Positions 1 to 10,131 are shown, numbered from the stretch's first letter. The stretch is 64,000 nt of DNA from Paracoccaceae bacterium (GCA_018222585.1 JAAFAB010000002.1:558001-622000); one strand, 5' to 3'. A program made the numbers and translations. Notes: a model not told the origin generated them from the letters alone.

Positions 1-963
1 GGCGAAAGGGGCGGTATCCTCGCCGGCGGCATAGGTCAGCATGGTGTCCAGCGCGTCCTCGGCGCTTTCGCCGACCACCACCAGCACGTCGTCGCGATCT
101 GGCGAGACGTTCTGCGGCTGGCTGTCCGGGGTCCAGGCCACATCGGCGATGGTGCCGAAGTAGAGCGCCGTCGGTGGCACCGCACCGGGGGTGGCGGACG
201 TGGTCCAGCCCTCGGCTGCCTGCAGCGCGGTGAGGAAGGCGTCGACATCCTCGCCCGCGGTCTCGGCCAATTGGGCGATCGGGTCGATACCGGGCTCGCC
301 GTACCAGCCGACGACGTAGTAGCTGAAGCTGGCGGCGGTGTCCTCGTGACCCTCCAGCGGATCGCGGAACGAGTAGATGTTGCGGCAGAAGGGCTCGAAG
401 GAGACGAAAAGCTCGGTCCCGCCCGAGGTCACCGTCAGCGGTTCGGTCGCACCCCGGCCCGCCGCGCCGAGTTCCTGGAAGTCGCCGATCTTCATCACCG
501 CGCCCAGGGTCGTCGGGCGGAAGGCGGTGTTTTCGGCTTCGGGTTCGGCCCAGTCGATGCCCAGGTCAAAGGTGGTCACCGCGTCGATGGCATCGCCGAC
601 GTAGTCCGAAGCGACCACCCAGGCGCGGCTGTCCCAGGTGATTTCCGGTGCGGTGCCACGAGGCGTGGTCTCGGCGCGGACCACCAGCCAGCGGTTCGGC
701 AGGGCGTCGAACTCCAGCGCGGTTTCGGTCTGGCGCCCGGTGCGCAGCGCATAGGGCAGGGTCCAGAAGACGGTGATGCCGCGCTGGTGCAGCATGTAGG
801 GCAGGGCGGCCTGCGGCGGATCGGGCAGCACCGGCGGCTCGGGCGTCAGGTACTGGTTGAACCTGTCGGCGTAGTCCATGTGCCGCACGTCCAGCGTCGA
901 GGAATGCTCGGTGAAGACGCAGGCGTCGACGTTGATCGGCGTGATCAGGGGGGCAACGGGCAT
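1..963 (-). CDS. Large uncharacterised protein, partial (C-terminus beyond left edge)
   Basis: The frame opens at ATG 963 and stays open to the window edge, so only the first 321 residues are seen. The start is 9 bp after the stop of the preceding gene, and an AGGAG ribosome site overlaps that stop codon, so the two are translationally linked. There is no signal peptide or membrane segment. Aromatic stretches such as ITVFWTLPYALRTG and FVSFEPFCRNIYSF suggest a compact soluble domain, but I do not recognise a named family. Similar proteins beside DUF6603-type genes are a recollection, not a search result. It is the fourth gene of an operon headed by the metallo-beta-lactamase-fold gene. Function unknown. 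Confidence 0.8.
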   Translation of the reverse strand, partial: MPVAPLITPINVDACVFTEHSSTLDVRHMDYADRFNQYLTPEPPVLPDPPQAALPYMLHQRGITVFWTLPYALRTGRQTETALEFDALPNRWLVVRAETTPRGTAPEITWDSRAWVVASDYVGDAIDAVTTFDLGIDWAEPEAENTAFRPTTLGAVMKIGDFQELGAAGRGATEPLTVTSGGTELFVSFEPFCRNIYSFRDPLEGHEDTAASFSYYVVGWYGEPGIDPIAQLAETAGEDVDAFLTALQAAEGWTTSATPGAVPPTALYFGTIADVAWTPDSQPQNVSPDRDDVLVVVGESAEDALDTMLTYAAGEDTAPFA

Positions 964-972
964 CGCGGTCTC

Positions 973-3330
973 CTAGGCGGCGGGCGGCGTGGTCAGTTCC
1001 AGCGCCGGGGTGCCGACGATCAGCTCGATGGCGAGGGCCTGGGGCGGCAGGGGCACGGCCTCGCCCGGGCGGGCGACGGGCTGACCGGCCGCCGAGAGCG
1101 CCCGGGCCAGCGCCTCGACCAGCCCGCTGCCGTCCTCGGCCCACCACTTCAGCGTCAGCCCGTCCGCCCGCAGATGCGCGGCGGCCGAGACCGGCGCGGC
1201 CTCGGGCAGCAGGGCGCCGACGGCGCCGGTCGCACCGTCGAGGTTGCGCAGCTGGATCTCCTGCGCCTCGCTCACGCCCATGTGCAGCCGCCCGACGGGC
1301 GGGGCCAGCACGATCAGGTCGGGCCTGTCGAGGAAGAACCACATCCGCAGCGAGCCGGCCAGGCGGGTCTGGTGCCAGACCGGGATCTCCTCCAGTACCG
1401 CGGGATCGGCGGCGCTGCGCCTGTAGGCGTGCAGCATCAGGTCGTCCCAGGCGGTGTCGAGGTAGCTGCGCAGGATCACCCCGCTGGCCAGGAAGTCCTG
1501 CGGCGTCTCGCCGAGGCCGAAGGCGCGGGACATGGCGCGGGTCCAGATCTCCTCCCGCAGCTCGGAATAGAGCGCATGGTCGACGCCCTTGCGCAGTCCC
1601 AGTGACAGCACCCCGTCCATCAGGAAGGAGAGCCAGTCGGGGTCGATGTTGAACACGCGCAGGCTTTCCTCTGGCAGGTAGCCCGGGTCCGGGGCGAGCA
1701 TGTGGAAGGGCACGCCTTCCAGTCGCATCATCTGCGCCACCTTCTCGACGATACGATCCAGGGCGTCGCTTTCGGCGCTGCCCAGCAGGCCGTCGCGGCC
1801 AAGCGCGGTGATCGCCGCGCGCGTCTCGGCCCGGGTCGGGTAGGCGTGCAGGCGCTGCCGCGCCCGGCGGCGCCCCGCCCGGGGCGGGGCCATCCGCGCC
1901 ACCGGCCGGGCGGCAAGGCCGTGCTCCCGCACGGTGCCGAGGAAGCTCTGCGTCGGGTTCTCCGGCGGTGGCGCACCGGTGCGGCCGGCGCGCATCTGTG
2001 CCTCGACCCCTCCGCGCAGCTGGCGCAGCACCTCGGCCCAGGCGGTCATCAGCTCGAGGTCCGCCAGGGCCATCACCCGCCCGATCTGCCAGGCACCCGA
2101 GCGCGAGAGGTCGAAGACGCCATCCTCGACATCGTAGACCAGCGCATCCGAGAAACGATCCTCCAGCGGCTGGTCCGAGCCCTGAGGCGTATAGACCTGG
2201 GTGTCGAAGGGGACCAGCGGGCCGCGATACCAGCAGAAGGTGGTTTCCTGCGTCACCAGCCGCGCCGACAGGGGCATGTAGCCGCTTGCGAACCGCGCCC
2301 GCAGCCGCTCGGGGCGGGCGGACATGTCGGTGCGGGTGACCGGATGGGTGAAGGAGAGATCGCGCGGCGCGCCCGTCCCGGGATCCTGTGCCAGGGTGCG
2401 GGCCAGGGGCTCGAAGTGGTCGGATTTCACCTGCGGCCCGCCGTTCTGGAAGGACCACGAGGTCATGACCAGGAAGCAGATCACGTCGTCGTCTGCCGCA
2501 TGCTGCGCCAGGGGGGCGCTGCCCTCGGCGGTGCCATCCAGCAGCGTCCAGTAGCCCTCGACCGAGATCACATGGGCGAGGCGGCTGAACGGCTGATCCC
2601 CGTCGACCGGTTGCGAGAACCGGTTGCACAGCAGGGCCGATTGCCGCTCCATCCCGGGTTCGGAACGGGTCTGGGCGAGGTAGGGCAGTTCCTGCCACTT
2701 GGGGAAGCTGGCGGCGACCTGGGCGGCGGGCACGGCGATCATGCTGCAGCTGGCGTCCCCCTCCTGCACCAGCGCGCCGATATCGGGCAGGTCCGGCACC
2801 ACCAGCTTGCCGGTGGCGGCGAGGCCGAGGACGCTGGCAGGCTTGCCGGCAAGCCCGCTGAACCCCTCGATCGAGATCGCCGCGGCCCGGGTGCCCGGAT
2901 CCACCGAGAGCACGCCACCGCGCCCGGCCTGCAGCAGCGGCAGCTCCTGGGGGGAAAACAGCGTCAGCGCCAGCCAGGGGGCCGCGGCCTCTTCAGGGTA
3001 GCCCGGCGGGGTGGCGCTGCGCAGCCAGGGCAGCTTGGGATCGGAGAAGACCACCGAGGCCAGCACGCTCTGGTAATCGCCCACCCCGGCACTGGGCGGT
3101 GAGCGGAAGCGCACCGCGTCGTCGGGCAGGCGGAAGCGCGGCGCCTCGACGGTGACCTGGTGCTGGCCGCTCCAGCTTTGCGGCTGCGGCACCTCGATGT
3201 TCTGCTCCAGGGTGAAGGCATAGACCCCCGCCTGCACCACCGGGTAGTCGTAGCCGCCGAAGGTGATCTCGCTCAGGTCACCGTTGCCGCTGCCGTTGCC
3301 CGAGAGCCTGCGGGTGGGAGGTTTCCTCAT
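973..3330 (-). CDS. Uncharacterised 785-residue protein of the MBL/DUF6603 operon
   Basis: The start ATG overlaps the stop of the upstream giant gene by 4 bases (ATGA), a typical coupled start. The protein has no signal peptide or transmembrane helix. The N-terminal part (about residues 1-330) is beta-rich and contains the motif HVISVEGYW near residue 265. The middle carries basic low-complexity sequence (APPRAGRRRARQR), and the C-terminal half is mixed alpha/beta with a conserved-looking WFFLDRPDLIVLAPP stretch. I recognise no catalytic motif. Its fixed place between the giant protein and the partial gene argues that the products work together. Long antisense frames across it are GC-bias shadows. 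Confidence 0.8.
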   Translation of the reverse strand: MRKPPTRRLSGNGSGNGDLSEITFGGYDYPVVQAGVYAFTLEQNIEVPQPQSWSGQHQVTVEAPRFRLPDDAVRFRSPPSAGVGDYQSVLASVVFSDPKLPWLRSATPPGYPEEAAAPWLALTLFSPQELPLLQAGRGGVLSVDPGTRAAAISIEGFSGLAGKPASVLGLAATGKLVVPDLPDIGALVQEGDASCSMIAVPAAQVAASFPKWQELPYLAQTRSEPGMERQSALLCNRFSQPVDGDQPFSRLAHVISVEGYWTLLDGTAEGSAPLAQHAADDDVICFLVMTSWSFQNGGPQVKSDHFEPLARTLAQDPGTGAPRDLSFTHPVTRTDMSARPERLRARFASGYMPLSARLVTQETTFCWYRGPLVPFDTQVYTPQGSDQPLEDRFSDALVYDVEDGVFDLSRSGAWQIGRVMALADLELMTAWAEVLRQLRGGVEAQMRAGRTGAPPPENPTQSFLGTVREHGLAARPVARMAPPRAGRRRARQRLHAYPTRAETRAAITALGRDGLLGSAESDALDRIVEKVAQMMRLEGVPFHMLAPDPGYLPEESLRVFNIDPDWLSFLMDGVLSLGLRKGVDHALYSELREEIWTRAMSRAFGLGETPQDFLASGVILRSYLDTAWDDLMLHAYRRSAADPAVLEEIPVWHQTRLAGSLRMWFFLDRPDLIVLAPPVGRLHMGVSEAQEIQLRNLDGATGAVGALLPEAAPVSAAAHLRADGLTLKWWAEDGSGLVEALARALSAAGQPVARPGEAVPLPPQALAIELIVGTPALELTTPPAA

Positions 3331-6300
3331 GCCGTTACTCCCGTCAGTCTGGGCTCGGTGGGCAGGATCACGCCGGCATTGGCGGCGAAGAGATCCAGCG
3401 GACCGTTGGCGAGGCCGGTGAAGCCCATTTCGGCCAGCGTGCCATGCAGGGCGTCGCGACGGGCCTTCGCGGCGCCGGTGATGGTCTCCATCTGCAGCTT
3501 CGCCTCCGCCGGATCGAAGACAGGCGTACCACGCATGTCGGCGGGGCCGGGCAGGGTCAGCAGCGCGGCATCGGTCAGCGGGATCGGCGCATAGTCGATC
3601 CCGGCCGCCGCGTCGGCGCCGCGTCCGCCCGCCAGCCGGTAGGTCAGCGTGCTTTCGTCCGGCGCCAGGGTCGAGATCCTGAGCCCGGTCAGCTGATCGG
3701 GGACCATGGCAGCTTCCGACAGGTCCGGCCGCCCGCCGTTCGGTGCGCCCCAGAGGGCGGCGGGGGCACTCTGCGAGACACGCTCGATCCGCCAGCGGGC
3801 CAGGGTCTCGGGCGGTACGGGCGCGCCGTCGCGGGTGATGGTCAGCGCCGCCGTCGACTTCGCGTCGGCCAGCCCCATGGGCCGGATCGGCAGCGCCGCC
3901 CCGGTCTCGGGCGGGGCACCGTTGACACTGAGGCTCTGCACCGGAACGAAGCTTTCGGCGATCACCACGAAGCCCGACTGGCTGCAGACCGTCCGGTCGG
4001 CCTCGGCGAACAGCTCGGGACCGCTCTGGGCGGCGGGGGTGGCGGCCAGCTGCCCCGCGCCGACACGCACCTTGGCGCGCTGGGCCGGCGGCGGCAGGCT
4101 GTCCCCCGAAAAGGCATCCCATCCCACCGTCCGGCTGTCGGGGACGCTGGTGTGGGTGCCGAAGGACACGTCGATGGGGATGCCCATGAACTTCAGCTTG
4201 GCGACGCCCTGAAGCGGCGGGCCCTGCACGTTGACGGCCACGTCGAATTCGCCGGTGAAGGTCTTGTGCACGAACCAGACCTTGATCGTCACCGAGGCGC
4301 CGACCGTGACCCGGATATCGCCCTTGAAATACTCGGGCTGCCAGTTCAGCAGGAAGTTGGCGGCCATCGAGAACCAGGCCTTGAAGGCCCAGAACGAGAA
4401 GCTGGCCGAGAGCGATCCGCCCACCATCATCGCATTGGGCACCAGGGCGAAATAGGCGCCGCCGGTCATGTGGATGGCATCGCTGATCTTCCAGTCGAAG
4501 CCCAGCCGGTCAAGCCTGGGCGCCGGCACCGAGGGCGTGGCCTCGATCTTGTAGCCATTGCGGAAGCCACCGATGGAAAAGGCCATGTAGGCCGCTTCGG
4601 GGCGCGCGCGCATGTAGACCCAGAAGCCGCCGGTGACCCGCGCCGCGCGGGCCAGGATATAGCTGTTCTGGGTCAGCACGCCGCCGGCGCTGAAGGTGGC
4701 GTCCAGCGGGATCAGGGTCGCCATCCAGGCGATCTCGATCTCGGCCAGCTTCACGGCTTCGGCGCCCTTGGGGACCGAGAGGTTGGAGATGCCGTAGAGC
4801 CCCAGTTGCAGCGGGTCGCCGATGGACAGCAGGGCGACCGCCTTGTTGGTCAGGGTCTGGGCGATGGTGAACTCCAGCCCGGCCGCCAGCCAGAATTCGC
4901 CCTCAGAGACATGCAGCCAGGGGTCCTTGCCCGAGGTCAGGCTGTTGAGCACCGACAGCGGCCCGGCGCCCTCCGAGGGGAAGAGCCCGGCGACGAAGGG
5001 ATTCCGGGCGACCTCGTTCAGGGTCGGTTGCCGCATGTGGTAGTTGACGCCCAGCCCGGCCGAGGCGCCGGTGATCTGCAGCACCGGGGGGCCTCCCAGC
5101 GGGGCCTGCGCCTCGGCGAAGACAAAGAAGGCGGGGGCGGACGGCAGTTGCGCATAGCCGCCGATCCCCGCCAGGGAGAACTGTTCGGAGGCCCGCAACA
5201 GCGCGATGCCCGAGAAGGCGAAGTCGATGGGCGTGCCGCCGTTCTCGGCGGTCCATTTGATCAGCTCGGTCTCGGAAGCGATCTTCAGCGCCGCGCCGAC
5301 GTAGACCGGCGGCTGACTGTAGCTGAGACCGAGGCCCGAGAGGTGGAACTGCTCGGACATGCCTTCGAAGGGCAGGCCGATCTGCAGCCCGTCGGCCTCG
5401 ATCATCATGCCGGCGAAGGAGAGCGCCACATCCATCGGGAAGCCCATGCCGTCGTCTTCCAGCGACAGCCCGACGCGGCGAACCGAAAGCGGGCCGAAAC
5501 TGCGCTGGATGTCGAGCCAGGTCACCGTGTCGGGGCCGGAGGCCGGCGGCGCATCGGTCTCGGCCAGCGAGAGGCGCGGCTGCGCCGCAGCAGGGGGGGA
5601 ACCCGGGGCGCCCTGAGGGCTGCCGAAGGCGAAGGCCAGGGGCAGGGTGTGGCTGGCGACGAACAGGTCGACGGCCATGGCGGCGCGGAAATTGCCCTTC
5701 CACTCGCCCAGCCCGCCGGGGCGGTCGATGGCGTTGAAGAGCTGTTGCGCCTGGGCCTTGGGCAGTCCCGGCGTGGCCAGCGCCAGGGCCAGCTTGTCGA
5801 AGCCGAAACTGAGGGTGTCGGGCAGGAAGTCTCCCAGCACCGGCAGGTTGCCGAGGTCGACGCGCTTGTCGAGGTTCAGCCCGAAGCCGAAGGCCCAGAC
5901 CGGCGGATCGGCGAGATCTTCCGGCGGCAGGATCTCGACCGTGCCGGGGGGCGTGACCGGTGGCGGGGCCAGGTCGACCCTGGCCACCAGCACCGAGGCC
6001 TTGCCGTAGGTCTCGGACTCCATGGTGGCGGTCATCGTCGGCCTGGAGCTGTCGTAGGTGAACGCCATCGACTTCAGCCGTGGATCGAAGCCCGAGGGGA
6101 TCGCCGGCAGGTTGGTGATGTTCAGCGCCTCTGTCATCCGTTCGAAGGTGAAGGGGGTGTCGGTGGCGGCCGTCAGGCTGACCGAGGTCGCGGTGGCGTT
6201 CGGCGTGTTGGGATCGGCGCCGATGTTGATGTCGCCCCACACATGGACCTCTTCGGTGATGTCCAAGTTGAGGATGATCGACACGTCGGGCGGCAGTTGC

Positions 6301-8084
6301 GGCGTCTCGCCCTGGTCGTCGTAGCGCACCCCGACATGGCCCTGGAAGCCAAGCGGCTGGTCCCAGGGGGTCGGGAAGGTCATCGCCCAGTCGACGGTCG
6401 CCTCCGGGCCCCTGGTGGTGAACATGACCGCGACGCTGTCGATGCTGATCTCGCCGATGAAGGGCGGGGCGAGGATCGGATCGACCTGGATGCCGGTGAC
6501 GGCGACGATGCTCTTGTGCACGTCCTCGGCCGCTTCCTGAAGGGTGAAGGGGTTGGTGGTCGCGCCCGTGACCGTCCAGGTGCTGCGCCCGTCGGTATAG
6601 TCCAGCGATCCCTCGACATCGAAGCCCAGGTGGTCGCCGAATTGGACCTGCATCCCCGCCGATGCCTCGATATGGCGCTGCGTGGCCTCGAAGGGATAGT
6701 CCAGTGCCAGGCTGAATTTCGGGTCCTTCATGGTCAGGATGCCGCCCCATCCCGCCTGCAGGTTGGCCACCGTGTAGAGATGCAGGTGCTGGATCAGCTC
6801 GCTGCCGCTGGCGAAGGGATTGAACCGCAGCTGGAAGTCCGTGATCACGTAGCTTTCCATCTGCAGGAAGGCATCGGGCAGCTGGCCCGCCTGCAGCAGC
6901 GGAGCCTGCCCCGAGAACATCGGGATCGACTCCAGCCCCATCTTGTTGTCCGAGCCCATGTCGACGCTGCCCTGCAGCGAGAGGGTCCAGTCGGGTTGCG
7001 GGCCGCTCAGCGCGACCGGCACCTCCGCCTCGGCGGTGAAGAAGGCGTTCTGGCCCAGTTGCATCGCCCCGGTGACGTTCAGCGTCGCCACCGGCGTGCC
7101 GACCAGGTTCAGCCCGATGCCGAAGCCCACGTTGTCCAGCGTCAGCCCGCCGACCGGCGACCAGCTGTTCGCGGCCGAGAAGCTGACAGCCCCCGAGATC
7201 GGCGCGAAGTCCCGGTCGCGCACCGAGAAGGCGAGCGTCTCGATGGTGAACCCGTTGTCCAGCAGCGATCCGGGCAGCAGCGAGGTGATGCCGTTGGTCC
7301 CCAGCACCCCGGCGGCGCGGAACAGGTCGTCGATGATCTGGCCGACGAAGGTCAGCAGGTCGAGGACCCCGACCGGGGCCATCAGCGACAGGGTCCAGAT
7401 GCCCTCGGTGCCGAGATTGGGCATGTTGAGCGCGATCAGCAGCGGCTCGGTCGTGTCGCCCTCCGCGAGCGAGAGCGTGCCGGTCAGGGTCGAGGCCAGG
7501 GTGTCCTCGTCGGGGTCGGGGGCCTCGCTGAAGGCACTGCGACAGCCGCGCAGGATGTCGAAGCCCACCTGTTCGAGGTCGAGATAGCCGAAGGCGGTAA
7601 AGGTCCGGTCGCTCTCGGTCAGCGAGATGTCGATCATCGGCCCCTGGGTGGACGATCCGTAGAGGCCGAGCGCGAGGCCCTGAAGACGATCGGGAAAGAG
7701 CGCGGTCAGCAGGGCGGCCTGCAGGCTGGGCACCGGCATCCTCTGGAACAGGACCGGCAGGGTCACCGCGTAGCCCGGCGTGTCGAAGGCGTAGAGAGGT
7801 GTCTCCTGTTCGCCGATGCCGAAGACCAGCACGACGCTCGCCGCCTCGGTCTCATCGAAGCTGGTCGTGGCCTCGACCTCGACGTAATCCTCTTCCGCGC
7901 CCGAGATCAGCCGGGTCGCGGTCAGCGGGATGTCAGGGCCCCCGGTGATGTAGTGCAACTGGCGCGCCACGGCGGCGGCGGCCTTGCTGCCTTGCGGGAA
8001 AAGGCCCGGGCCGAACGAGATGTCGGCGCCGCCGGCCGCGGCATCATAGATCGCCTGCAGCCACTCAGGAAAGGGGACGGGCAT
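3327..8084 (-). CDS. Giant beta-rich protein, DUF6603-like (1585 aa)
   Basis: The ATG at 8084 follows a strong GGAGGGAG site and overlaps the end of the metallo-beta-lactamase-fold gene by 20 bp. The protein is 1585 residues, dominated by alternating hydrophobic beta-strand sequence with many Gly, Phe and Leu-x-Leu stretches and no signal peptide. The region near residues 1220-1320 (SFWAFKAWFSMAANFLLNW, then IKVWFVHKTFTGEFDVAV) matches my memory of the DUF6603 family, whose members are very long and uncharacterised. The last 250 residues are less regular and proline-rich. A structural or filament-like role is conceivable from length and strand content, but this is inference; no enzymatic motif is visible. 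DUF6603 membership is my best guess, not verified. Confidence 0.75.
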   Translation of the reverse strand: MPVPFPEWLQAIYDAAAGGADISFGPGLFPQGSKAAAAVARQLHYITGGPDIPLTATRLISGAEEDYVEVEATTSFDETEAASVVLVFGIGEQETPLYAFDTPGYAVTLPVLFQRMPVPSLQAALLTALFPDRLQGLALGLYGSSTQGPMIDISLTESDRTFTAFGYLDLEQVGFDILRGCRSAFSEAPDPDEDTLASTLTGTLSLAEGDTTEPLLIALNMPNLGTEGIWTLSLMAPVGVLDLLTFVGQIIDDLFRAAGVLGTNGITSLLPGSLLDNGFTIETLAFSVRDRDFAPISGAVSFSAANSWSPVGGLTLDNVGFGIGLNLVGTPVATLNVTGAMQLGQNAFFTAEAEVPVALSGPQPDWTLSLQGSVDMGSDNKMGLESIPMFSGQAPLLQAGQLPDAFLQMESYVITDFQLRFNPFASGSELIQHLHLYTVANLQAGWGGILTMKDPKFSLALDYPFEATQRHIEASAGMQVQFGDHLGFDVEGSLDYTDGRSTWTVTGATTNPFTLQEAAEDVHKSIVAVTGIQVDPILAPPFIGEISIDSVAVMFTTRGPEATVDWAMTFPTPWDQPLGFQGHVGVRYDDQGETPQLPPDVSIILNLDITEEVHVWGDINIGADPNTPNATATSVSLTAATDTPFTFERMTEALNITNLPAIPSGFDPRLKSMAFTYDSSRPTMTATMESETYGKASVLVARVDLAPPPVTPPGTVEILPPEDLADPPVWAFGFGLNLDKRVDLGNLPVLGDFLPDTLSFGFDKLALALATPGLPKAQAQQLFNAIDRPGGLGEWKGNFRAAMAVDLFVASHTLPLAFAFGSPQGAPGSPPAAAQPRLSLAETDAPPASGPDTVTWLDIQRSFGPLSVRRVGLSLEDDGMGFPMDVALSFAGMMIEADGLQIGLPFEGMSEQFHLSGLGLSYSQPPVYVGAALKIASETELIKWTAENGGTPIDFAFSGIALLRASEQFSLAGIGGYAQLPSAPAFFVFAEAQAPLGGPPVLQITGASAGLGVNYHMRQPTLNEVARNPFVAGLFPSEGAGPLSVLNSLTSGKDPWLHVSEGEFWLAAGLEFTIAQTLTNKAVALLSIGDPLQLGLYGISNLSVPKGAEAVKLAEIEIAWMATLIPLDATFSAGGVLTQNSYILARAARVTGGFWVYMRARPEAAYMAFSIGGFRNGYKIEATPSVPAPRLDRLGFDWKISDAIHMTGGAYFALVPNAMMVGGSLSASFSFWAFKAWFSMAANFLLNWQPEYFKGDIRVTVGASVTIKVWFVHKTFTGEFDVAVNVQGPPLQGVAKLKFMGIPIDVSFGTHTSVPDSRTVGWDAFSGDSLPPPAQRAKVRVGAGQLAATPAAQSGPELFAEADRTVCSQSGFVVIAESFVPVQSLSVNGAPPETGAALPIRPMGLADAKSTAALTITRDGAPVPPETLARWRIERVSQSAPAALWGAPNGGRPDLSEAAMVPDQLTGLRISTLAPDESTLTYRLAGGRGADAAAGIDYAPIPLTDAALLTLPGPADMRGTPVFDPAEAKLQMETITGAAKARRDALHGTLAEMGFTGLANGPLDLFAANAGVILPTEPRLTGVTA

Positions 8085-10083
8085 CGGACAGCTCCCTCCG
8101 TTGCGGCGGGTCGTGCCTTGCCTTCTTGCGGATGGCCTCCCCCGAGGAGGCGGAGGTGCCCTCGATCAAGGGGCGCTTCATTGCCCTGGTCAGGGCTGTG
8201 CGCAGCTCCGTGCTTTCCATGCTGACAATGTCCAGCTTGTCCGTGATGAAGAAAAAGGTCTGCACCAGCGACCGGGTGGTCTGGATGTCCGGGATATTGT
8301 TGGCCCTGTATGTCGCGCTGCGGAAGCAGTAGGTCTGATTTTCGGTATTGCGTGTGTCATAGCAAGCTTGGATGACGTTGAGCGCGGTGAGCTGCGCCGT
8401 CGCGGCAAAATCCTCGACGGTAATCGTGCTGCTGTAGAAGCCGGCGAGGGCAGGCAGGTACTTGTTCATGTAGGACTCGTCCTTGCCGGCTGTCCCGTCG
8501 GGTCCCTCCGCCTTGCCGCGGGCCCTGCGCCAGACCGCGCCGCAGATATCCGTCATCAGACTGAGGGTCAGCAGACCTTTCAGCGTGAAGGAGGCCCAAT
8601 CCAGCACCGGCGTCTTGAAGCTGGCCCCGGCGAACTTGATCTTCTCCGTGTCGGAGACCGCACCGCCGGCGCGCAGCAGGACGCCGAAGTTGGTGAAGGG
8701 AAAGAACCGGTCGCCGAAGTCGGAGACGGTGGGCGGGCGGAAGGTCGCCGTCGGCCCCTTGACCACGACCGCGGCGCTGACACGCCCCGTATCCAGCGTG
8801 ACCTTGACCAAGTTCCTGGGCATCGGAGTCCGGGTCAGCGCCAGGTTCAGCGGCACGGTATAGGTGCCCTCCGTCGGGGTGCCGCCCAGTATCGCCTGGG
8901 ACTGCTGGTAAAGCTGGTCCATCGCCTGGTAATCCGCCGTTCCCTCGCCGAAGGCGGTGGAGTTGGACATCAACAGGCCGGGGGTTGCCTCCTGGCTGGC
9001 GGCGCCCTGCCGCGCGGTGAGGATGAAATCCTTCGCGCGCTCAAGGTAGACGGGCCCGGGCACCTGCTTTTTCTGGTTGGTCGGCACGATCATCGCCCGG
9101 GGCCGGACCTCGCCCAGGAAGCTGGGGCCGCCATTGACCACGAAGGTCGAATGGTCCGAGCCATGGTGCGCGATCTTGACCACGTCGATCCCCGGCGCCG
9201 TGGTGTCCGGGCGGATCCAGCCGGCGGTCTTCAGGTCGGCGACGACAAAGCGTTCGAGGTCCTTGTAGGCCCGCATCACCCCGTTGCCATCGCTGTCCCC
9301 GCTCAGGTCGCCGGAGGTGAAATAGGTGAAGTCGCCCCATTCCAGAAAGGTGCCGATGGAAAAGTCGTTGGGGCTGGAATTGTTCAGGTAGGTGGCGACC
9401 TTGCGCGTGTGCTTCGGGTCGCCGAGGGCGCCTGTCCGGTCGTTGACCTTCAGGGCGAAGAGATCGCTGCGGGCCGTCGCCGTGCCCCGGGGGCGGGGCG
9501 GAAGCGCCGCCATGATGCCATTGGCGCAGACCACCGTCATCTTCAGGTCGAGATCCTTCAGCGCCGTCACCGTGTTGGCCAGATCCACGGCCCCGGTGGC
9601 GCCGTTGGTGCGGTTGGTGAAGGGCAGGGGAACGCGCTTGGTGGTCTTGTTCCCGAAGGCGGCGTTGATGAAGCCCGAGTAGCTGGCGGACTCCGTCGCG
9701 TTGCCGCGGGTCAGCCCGATGTCGGGATAGTCCGGCGCGCTGGCCTTGGCCTGCAGATGCGAGGAGGTGTCGACGAACCAGGCCGGCCTGAGATCCATCT
9801 TGTAGAACCCGCGGATATGGTCGGTGTGCAGATGGGTGGTGATGATCAGGTCGAAATGGCACTTGTCGGGCTGGTTGTTGCAGTCGGCACGGGTCTGACC
9901 ATCCTGGCCGATCGCGGCGAGGTAGTTGCGCAGGAAGCCCCAGTTCTTCCCCTCAGAGCCGGCGTCGATCAGCCCGCGAAACAGGGTCTGGACCGGGTCG
10001 TCCCCGTCCTTTTTCAGCACCAGGACCAGGGTCGCATCGCCTCCGACGACATTGACGTGATGCAGTTCCAGCCACTCGGCCAT
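8065..10083 (-). CDS. ComEC-like metallo-beta-lactamase-fold hydrolase (672 aa)
   Basis: Metal-binding motifs of the MBL fold are complete: HLHTDH at residues 84-89, GDLSGD at 258-263 and a ComEC-type HHGSDH at 306-311. The N-terminus (MAEWLELHHVNVVGGDATL) also has the usual ComEC/Rec2 hydrolase opening, in which a strand is followed by a glycine-rich turn and LIDAGSEGKNW. Residues 1-400 form the catalytic domain; about 270 further residues at the C-terminus have no family I know and end in a basic tail. There is no signal peptide, so it is probably cytosolic and could cleave a phosphodiester or nucleotide substrate. It heads the operon and is transcribed divergently from the Hint-domain gene. 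Confidence 0.85.
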   Translation of the reverse strand: MAEWLELHHVNVVGGDATLVLVLKKDGDDPVQTLFRGLIDAGSEGKNWGFLRNYLAAIGQDGQTRADCNNQPDKCHFDLIITTHLHTDHIRGFYKMDLRPAWFVDTSSHLQAKASAPDYPDIGLTRGNATESASYSGFINAAFGNKTTKRVPLPFTNRTNGATGAVDLANTVTALKDLDLKMTVVCANGIMAALPPRPRGTATARSDLFALKVNDRTGALGDPKHTRKVATYLNNSSPNDFSIGTFLEWGDFTYFTSGDLSGDSDGNGVMRAYKDLERFVVADLKTAGWIRPDTTAPGIDVVKIAHHGSDHSTFVVNGGPSFLGEVRPRAMIVPTNQKKQVPGPVYLERAKDFILTARQGAASQEATPGLLMSNSTAFGEGTADYQAMDQLYQQSQAILGGTPTEGTYTVPLNLALTRTPMPRNLVKVTLDTGRVSAAVVVKGPTATFRPPTVSDFGDRFFPFTNFGVLLRAGGAVSDTEKIKFAGASFKTPVLDWASFTLKGLLTLSLMTDICGAVWRRARGKAEGPDGTAGKDESYMNKYLPALAGFYSSTITVEDFAATAQLTALNVIQACYDTRNTENQTYCFRSATYRANNIPDIQTTRSLVQTFFFITDKLDIVSMESTELRTALTRAMKRPLIEGTSASSGEAIRKKARHDPPQRRELSDARPLS

Positions 10084-10131
10084 GCGGGCCTACCCAATCC
10101 AGAGTTGAAAAAGCAGTTGATGTTTGCGTAG

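Noticed and set aside
566-2698. Minus-strand frame of 710 codons
   Set aside because: It lies in another frame inside the real 973-3330 gene; composition is Arg/Pro/Ala-rich and unstructured.
3444-8225. Plus-strand frame of 1593 codons
   Set aside because: Antisense to the DUF6603-like gene; Arg/Gly/Gln/His-rich composition and no ribosome site mark it as a GC-bias shadow.
8101-10131. Plus-strand frame of 676 codons
   Set aside because: Antisense to the MBL gene, which has clear catalytic motifs on the other strand.
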